Assembly (NCBI GenBank): GCA_030606525.1
Contig: JAUWGG010000025.1
Location: forward strand, 1-9,210
Direction: 5' to 3'
Origin: Methanobacteriota archaeon
Lineage (GTDB): Archaea; Thermoplasmatota; Thermoplasmata; JAUWGG01
Length of the DNA: 9,210 bases
Shown piece after piece: positions 6,156 to 9,210 of the stretch. The notes beneath the pieces were generated by a model that made no database searches, was not told where the DNA came from, and worked only from the letters and a program-made list of their open reading frames with translations. Both the position numbers and the translations under genes were made by a program. Each line of letters opens with the position of its first letter. Position 1 is the stretch's first letter.

Positions 6156-6190
6156 CCATGGAGATACTGGAGAGATGGTTAGAATGTTAG
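6068..6190 (+). pseudogene. Truncated dtdA start fused in frame to the tail of another gene
   Basis: The frame begins like the dtdA gene at 8582 and encodes the same first 29 residues (MFLISTSRKD...RRWKEI). It then leaves dtdA at 6156, continues for eleven more codons and stops at TAG 6188-6190. The new C-terminus, IAMEILERWLEC, closely resembles the end of the small protein at 8011-8246 (IAREILESWLEH), and both stop at the same place. The reading frame is therefore probably a chimera made by recombination at the shared stretch AAGGAGATTG. Too short to be a deacylase (40 residues against about 270), it is almost certainly non-functional as DtdA. An ATG six bases upstream (6062) is also in frame. 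Confidence 0.75.
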
Positions 6191-6222
6191 GTTTTTCACA
6201 GATTAGCTCCTCGTCTGCTATC

Positions 6223-6271
6223 GTAAACTATTTAGATAAACCTTTAAATATGAATTATCCTTTTAGTTTAC
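6223..6271 (+). promoter_or_regulatory. Promoter with operator-like inverted repeat for the AbiE-like module
   Basis: TTTAAATA (6243-6250) is a near-perfect archaeal TATA box 28-35 nt before ATG 6278, implying a leaderless transcript. Perfect 8-bp inverted arms GTAAACTA (6223-6230) and TAGTTTAC (6264-6271) are centred on this box, both at about 6247. Binding of a dimer to both arms would block TBP/TFB. The winged-helix protein encoded next is the obvious candidate binder; AbiEi antitoxins are known to repress their own operon through inverted repeats. Confidence 0.6.
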
Positions 6272-6277
6272 TTTGTT

Positions 6278-7285
6278 ATGAATGCAAGGAGTGCTGTATT
6301 CGCTCTGATCTCTATCAGGTCCCAACCGCTGCGGAAGCTTGTCAACAGGCTACCCTATGCTCCGCCTACGGTCTATAATGCCGTTCACCAGCTGGAAGAG
6401 GAGAATAAGGTGAAAACCGAGAATGGAGTGGTCATGGTTGTTGAAGAATATAGAGCCAAAAAGCTTTCTGACATCTACATTCAGAGCTTGAGCCATGGCG
6501 TTGACCCAGAGTTTCTTACCCGTGAATCAACGCTTTCTGTCTGGAAATCTCTTGAAAGAACTTTGACTATCAAGGATATCAGGGAGGAAACAGGGCTTTC
6601 AGCAGTATCTGTGAAGAAGATACTCTCTTATCTCAAGGATAAGGACGTGGTGTTGTACCAGAAGAGGAAGCCTATTGTCGCTGAACGCAACATGGAACAT
6701 CCCCTTTGCAGGCTTTTGAAGGATTATCTTGGGTCGGAAAAGGAAAGACGGGTAGTACAGTATCCCGGTAGCGTTCCCTACAGAGAGATCATGGAAACTC
6801 CGGATCAGGTGGAAAAGATTCTCTACCAGCAGATTGACGAAAGTCTTACAGTGAAGGATACTGGTTTTCTGGTAAAAGGCGATTCGGAGAGAATCACTAT
6901 TCTGGAGAGTGTCGATAGGGAGCTTACATACGAGGAAACTTTTTTGAAGAAGTTGTTCACGACAGAGGGTGTTGAGGATTTCTGTGTTCTCATGGTCAAA
7001 CAGGGACTATTGGATTATGAAGAGCTACTTGCTCTGGCTGAACAACAGAGTGTGGTGAATGTTGTTGGCTGTTATCTCGATGTTCTCATTAGTGTTGATG
7101 AACAAATGGTCCCTTCCTCAACCATTGAGAGGTTTCTGGAGTACAAGCCTAAATACAAAAAAACATTCCTTTCTCAAGAAAAGGAATATGGTAAACAAGG
7201 TTGGGAGGCCCCGTTTGAGGAACGGTGGAATGTTGACCTGTACCTGGACCTTGGGGCAATCAAGCATGGAGTCAGATCGTTATGA
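6278..7285 (+). CDS. Double winged-helix protein, AbiEi-like putative antitoxin/repressor
   Basis: This 335-residue protein has two DNA-binding helix-turn-helix units. The first (about 1-57) includes PLRKLVNRLPYAPPTVYNAVHQLEEENKV. The second (about 84-135) includes LTIKDIREETGLSAVSVKKILSYLKDKDVV. The remaining 200 residues are mixed alpha/beta with no motif I can name; the region 218-290 looks helical and the C-terminus is rich in aromatic and charged residues (RWNVDLYLDLGAIKHG). The stop overlaps the start of the nucleotidyltransferase gene by ATGA, so the two are translationally coupled. In bacterial AbiE systems the first gene is likewise a winged-helix antitoxin that represses the operon and neutralises the nucleotidyltransferase. 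I infer the same role here; direct homology to AbiEi is not shown, as this protein is longer and has two HTH units. Confidence 0.7.
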   Translation: MNARSAVFALISIRSQPLRKLVNRLPYAPPTVYNAVHQLEEENKVKTENGVVMVVEEYRAKKLSDIYIQSLSHGVDPEFLTRESTLSVWKSLERTLTIKDIREETGLSAVSVKKILSYLKDKDVVLYQKRKPIVAERNMEHPLCRLLKDYLGSEKERRVVQYPGSVPYREIMETPDQVEKILYQQIDESLTVKDTGFLVKGDSERITILESVDRELTYEETFLKKLFTTEGVEDFCVLMVKQGLLDYEELLALAEQQSVVNVVGCYLDVLISVDEQMVPSSTIERFLEYKPKYKKTFLSQEKEYGKQGWEAPFEERWNVDLYLDLGAIKHGVRSL

Positions 7286-8014
7286 ATTTGGAAGAGCTGT
7301 CTGAGACGGTGAAAAAGGATATTGAGGACCAGAGCCTTGAGATACTTGAAGAGACTGCTTCGAGAATCGTGGTAATTGGCGGTTGGGGTGCTCGCGCTCA
7401 TCTGGGCGAAGGACATCATCGGTATACGCTTGATGTGGACGGCGTCACAGATGAAGGGACTCTCGGTGAGTTGCGGGGGACTGTTTATCTCTATGGGTTT
7501 TGATGAAAAATCTGTTGAGTGGGGTATCAAGTTCTTCAAGAAGTATGTTCCCCAGGTCGAGATTCCTGTGGGCATGGAGGCTTTGGTCAATGAGGTGGAG
7601 TTGAGAATAGAGATTTCACCTCCGAGGATCAAGGAACATGACACACACCACTACTTTGAGTTCAGTCTAACAGAATATGAAATCCGGGAGATCCCATATC
7701 ACAACAGAGATAAGAGTGTGAAGGTACGAGTGCCGCCTCTTGAACATATGACTGCTGTAAAGCTCGGCCTCCCTGTGGACTACAAGCACAACCACGATGC
7801 CGCAATGTTACTTCGGAAAAGCGATATTGATAAGGTGGTCCAGGTCATAAAATCGAATGATGATTGGGCAAGCCTTGTTCTCCGAAGAATGCCGAAGCTC
7901 AAAGGAAGAATTAACCAACCTGGCAGAATAGAAAACACTCTAGCAATTGCGGCAGGACTAGACGTGCGCCAGCACATCAAAACATTGGAAAGGATCGAGC
8001 AACGGATTCGATGA
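7282..8014 (+). pseudogene. AbiEii-like nucleotidyltransferase, reading frame interrupted (possible +1 frameshift)
   Basis: The frame from ATG 7282 encodes 73 residues including VIGGWGARAHLG and RYTLDVD, a polymerase-beta nucleotidyltransferase motif with Asp51 and Asp53. It meets TGA at 7501-7503. The next frame continues the protein without a break (FDEKSVEWGIKFFKKYV) to TGA 8012-8014. Removing one T from TTTT at 7498-7501 joins them into one 243-residue protein, about the size of AbiEii/DUF1814 toxins. The second part has PPLEHMTAVKLGLP (Lys160) and YKHNHDAAMLL (Asp172), resembling the conserved Lys and Asp blocks of that family. Relatives inactivate tRNAs by adding nucleotides. The break may be a mutation, a sequencing error in a homopolymer, or programmed +1 frameshifting, since TTT TGA is slippery. 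It overlaps both neighbours by ATGA. Confidence 0.75.
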
Positions 8015-8246
8015 TTAGAAGTAAGCGACAGAGCACAAGTCCAAGCTCTACGACTTCATAGACCAGGTTCTTGACGACATGTTAAAGGAAATCAACCTGG
8101 AGGTCCAGGAGCATGACAAGGACTGGATAAAGGATGAAGTGCAGGGAAGGATGCTTGAGGCCGGTGTTTACATCTTTACGGAGATGGGCAAGAGAAAGGC
8201 CAAAGAAATCGCACGAGAGATACTTGAGAGTTGGCTGGAACATTAA
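8011..8246 (+). pseudogene. Small charged helical protein, third gene of the module, frame apparently broken near its start
   Basis: An ATG at 8011 overlaps the nucleotidyltransferase stop as ATGA, but its frame closes after 16 codons. Another frame is open from 8025 to TAA 8246 and gives a protein-like sequence of 73 codons (HKSKLYDFIDQVLDDMLKEI ... EMGKRKAKEIAREILESWLEH) with alternating acidic and basic residues typical of long helices. Adding one base near 8025-8029 would join the ATG to this frame and give about 78 residues. Without that, translation could start only at the internal ATG 8079 (55 residues). A related tail is encoded at the left junction (6156-6190), so the gene family exists in at least two copies. 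I do not recognise the family; a third toxin-antitoxin component is one possibility. Confidence 0.5.
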
Positions 8247-8347
8247 GGATAATAAACTCCATCTCTGATAATTTCTATTTTCGTAGATGGAGGTATTTCT
8301 TTTTCTGCCTCCATAATGTTCTTTTCAATCAATTCTCGATAAGTCAT
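8243..8347 (-). CDS. Very small ORF or gene remnant, convergent with the module
   Basis: A minus-strand frame from ATG 8347 encodes 34 residues (MTYRELIEKNIMEAEKEIPP, then a short basic/acidic stretch ending DGVYYP). Its TAA overlaps the TAA of the plus-strand small gene. The frame is open further upstream without a good start, and a TTTATATA box lies at 8419-8426 on this strand. The composition looks protein-like, but the size and lack of a ribosome binding site suggest a remnant. No family recognised. Confidence 0.3.
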   Translation of the reverse strand: MTYRELIEKNIMEAEKEIPPSTKIEIIRDGVYYP

Positions 8348-8418
8348 CCCATAATTTGGGGCTATCTTCCCAGGAGTCAGTGACTTTGATACTGTGATTG
8401 AGAGAGTGCATCGGAGGG

Positions 8419-8426
8419 TATATAAA
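8419..8426 (-). promoter_or_regulatory. TATA box in the right end of the insertion
   Basis: TTTATATA on the minus strand fits the archaeal consensus and would drive leftward transcription from about 8394 into the small ORF at 8243-8347. The element (TATATAAA on plus) could also act rightward towards dtdA. Apart from this box and the small ORF I see nothing else supported in 8247-8533. Confidence 0.35.
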
Positions 8427-8533
8427 CAACAATAGAAATAAAGGTTTAGAAAAAAAAGAAAAATGGCGAGACAATTTCTCACAATCTCAGATTCCAAATA
8501 CCTTCGAATTAAAATCGAGCCAGTATGGTCCGT

Positions 8534-8669
8534 TTCAAATCCCGTTGGGTCCACTTTATCGATTCGCTGAGTAGGATGAACATGTTTCTCATTTCAACTT
8601 CGAGAAAGGATATTGCAAGCATGAATATCCTGCATCATCTGCTAAAGTTGAGAAGATGGAAGGAGATTG
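8534..8669 (+). repeat. Right copy of the 136-bp direct repeat (tRNA-Ala remnant plus dtdA 5' end)
   Basis: This is the partner of 6020-6155. It begins with the last 20 nt of tRNA-Ala, without the rest of the tRNA, and runs into the full dtdA gene. The two coding differences from the left copy (8642 and 8647) are both synonymous: CTA/TTA for Leu and AAG/AAA for Lys. The third (8560) is in the intergenic spacer. Confidence 0.95.
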
Positions 8670-9210
8670 GTACTTTTAATGAGAATGAGGTTTATGAAAA
8701 TGGAGATTTTCTCATCGTAACGATCGATGAGGAACACCTTTTTTATGATAATATCGATGTGAAGGTTAAAGATGAAATCCATAAAGAAGTGGATGCGGTG
8801 ATTTATGCTTCAAGGCACAAGAGCGCTGCTAATCTGAGAACATTGAGCGTACATCCCATCGGTAATTATTCTCAAGCTGAATACGGAGGTTTGTCATACG
8901 AACTTGTTTTAACAGCACCCAACTTAATGACCCAAGCACTTCGCATTCTGAAAGAGAATTCGAAGAATTTAGAATACAACGTATGCTTCGAAGCCACTCA
9001 CCACGGTCCATTCTTGAAGACGCCAACATTTTTCATTGAAATCGGAAGCGATGAGAGCGCTTGGAACGATCAAAAAGCTGCTGATGCGATCGCTAAAACG
9101 ATTTTAAGTTTAAATAAAAAAGAAATTGATCATCCTGTTGCAATTGGGGTTGGAGGAGGACATTACGCTCCTCGGATGACGGATGTTGCGCTGCGCAACA
9201 AGATATCTTT
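8582..9210 (+). CDS. dtdA: D-aminoacyl-tRNA deacylase, archaeal DtdA/GEK1 type (3' end outside window)
   Basis: 209 codons are visible of a family of about 270. DtdA removes D-amino acids, and glycine in some cases, mistakenly attached to tRNAs, using bound zinc; archaea use it instead of bacterial Dtd. Family blocks visible are the N-terminal FLISTSRKDIASMNI, ASRHKSAANLRTLSVHPIGN (76-95), CFEATHHGPFLKTP (135-148), FIEIGSDESAW (151-161) and GGGHYAPRMTD (191-201), with the conserved histidines His79, His91, His140, His141 and His194. I chose ATG 8582 because the family starts close to this motif and AGGATG precedes it; ATG 8576 would add two residues. Its original upstream neighbour was tRNA-Ala, about 28 nt away at the left copy. 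Here the sequence before the 20-nt tRNA remnant is accessory DNA, so its promoter may have changed. Confidence 0.93.
   Translation, partial: MFLISTSRKDIASMNILHHLLKLRRWKEIGTFNENEVYENGDFLIVTIDEEHLFYDNIDVKVKDEIHKEVDAVIYASRHKSAANLRTLSVHPIGNYSQAEYGGLSYELVLTAPNLMTQALRILKENSKNLEYNVCFEATHHGPFLKTPTFFIEIGSDESAWNDQKAADAIAKTILSLNKKEIDHPVAIGVGGGHYAPRMTDVALRNKIS

Larger units (their letters stand above)
6156..8533 (+). mobile_element. Accessory insertion between tRNA-Ala/dtdA repeats (AbiE-like module island)
   Basis: About 2.4 kb of DNA is bounded by the two 136-bp copies and separates tRNA-Ala from dtdA. The 3' end of a tRNA is a standard integration site for archaeal elements, and the tRNA is restored at the left copy, as after site-specific integration. 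However, no integrase, replication or transfer gene is seen, and the repeat extends far beyond the tRNA into dtdA. It may be cargo left by a degraded integrative element, or DNA brought in by homologous recombination from a related strain. By eye its genes look somewhat richer in G and C than the flanks. Confidence 0.55.

Noticed and set aside
7174..7644. A 156-residue minus-strand frame under the module
   Set aside because: It is antisense to the winged-helix end and the nucleotidyltransferase start, both of which show real motifs; the composition looks like a shadow.
6156..8533. Search for an integrase, transposase or replication protein in the island
   Set aside because: No tyrosine or serine recombinase, DDE motif or Rep-like frame is visible on either strand, so the island is not called a complete mobile element.
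8534..8553. A second tRNA-Ala at the right repeat
   Set aside because: Only the last 20 nt are present; the upstream bases do not form the remaining stems.
8463..8570. A 35-codon plus-strand ORF (starts MARQFLTISDS) crossing the right junction into the tRNA remnant
   Set aside because: It could be a gene truncated by the repeat, but it is short, has no ribosome binding site or motif, and its second half is tRNA/spacer sequence.
8829..9029. A minus-strand frame opposite dtdA
   Set aside because: Shadow of a clearly recognised gene.
1..9210. CRISPR arrays or rRNA genes
   Set aside because: No regularly spaced short repeats and no rRNA-like sequence are visible; the only long direct repeat is the two-copy 136-bp element.

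Overview
The window looks like a chromosomal segment of a euryarchaeote. I cannot assign a genus; a Thermoplasmatota-like lineage is only a guess. Archaeal traits are a D-aminoacyl-tRNA deacylase of the DtdA type, an archaeal-type dUTPase, a tRNA-Ala gene without encoded CCA, TATA-like boxes 25-30 nt before several starts (some apparently leaderless), and an FtsZ-related gene next to a ribbon-helix-helix regulator.

Positions 1-5827 hold a housekeeping-like block entirely on the minus strand. In transcription order it contains hypB (nickel insertase), a Dcd-family dUTPase, a tandem ribbon-helix-helix (RHH) regulator, a short FtsZ-like GTPase, a lipoprotein-like subtilisin, a YjbQ-family protein, an MFS exporter, and the start of a membrane-anchored or lipoprotein gene. 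hypB/dut and protease/yjbQ are tightly spaced or overlapping and are probably cotranscribed. The RHH gene and the FtsZ-like gene each have an inverted repeat at the promoter.

Positions 5828-6039 form a divergent intergenic region followed by tRNA-Ala(UGC) on the plus strand. In the inferred ancestral order dtdA follows this tRNA directly.

Positions 6020-8669 are the accessory part. A 136-bp direct repeat (133/136 identical, no gaps) carries the last 20 nt of the tRNA plus the first 29 codons of dtdA. It occurs at 6020-6155 and again at 8534-8669. Between the copies lie about 2.4 kb of plus-strand genes with an AbiE-like layout: a 335-aa double winged-helix protein, an AbiEii-like nucleotidyltransferase overlapping it by ATGA, and a small helical protein overlapping that by ATGA. 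The second and third genes each carry an apparent single-base frame break. The first gene has a perfect 8-bp inverted repeat centred on its TATA box, as expected for autoregulation. No integrase is visible. At the left junction the dtdA fragment is fused in frame to what looks like the 3' tail of a second, diverged copy of the small third gene. This suggests that a multi-copy module array was trimmed by recombination. At the right end the repeat leads into a complete-looking dtdA 5' region that runs off the window.

The strongest candidates for something new are the degraded or recoded three-gene AbiE-like module in its duplicated tRNA-Ala/dtdA boundary, and the RHH plus short FtsZ-like pair, which resembles the haloarchaeal cdrS-ftsZ2 arrangement but uses a protein without the FtsZ C-terminal domain.
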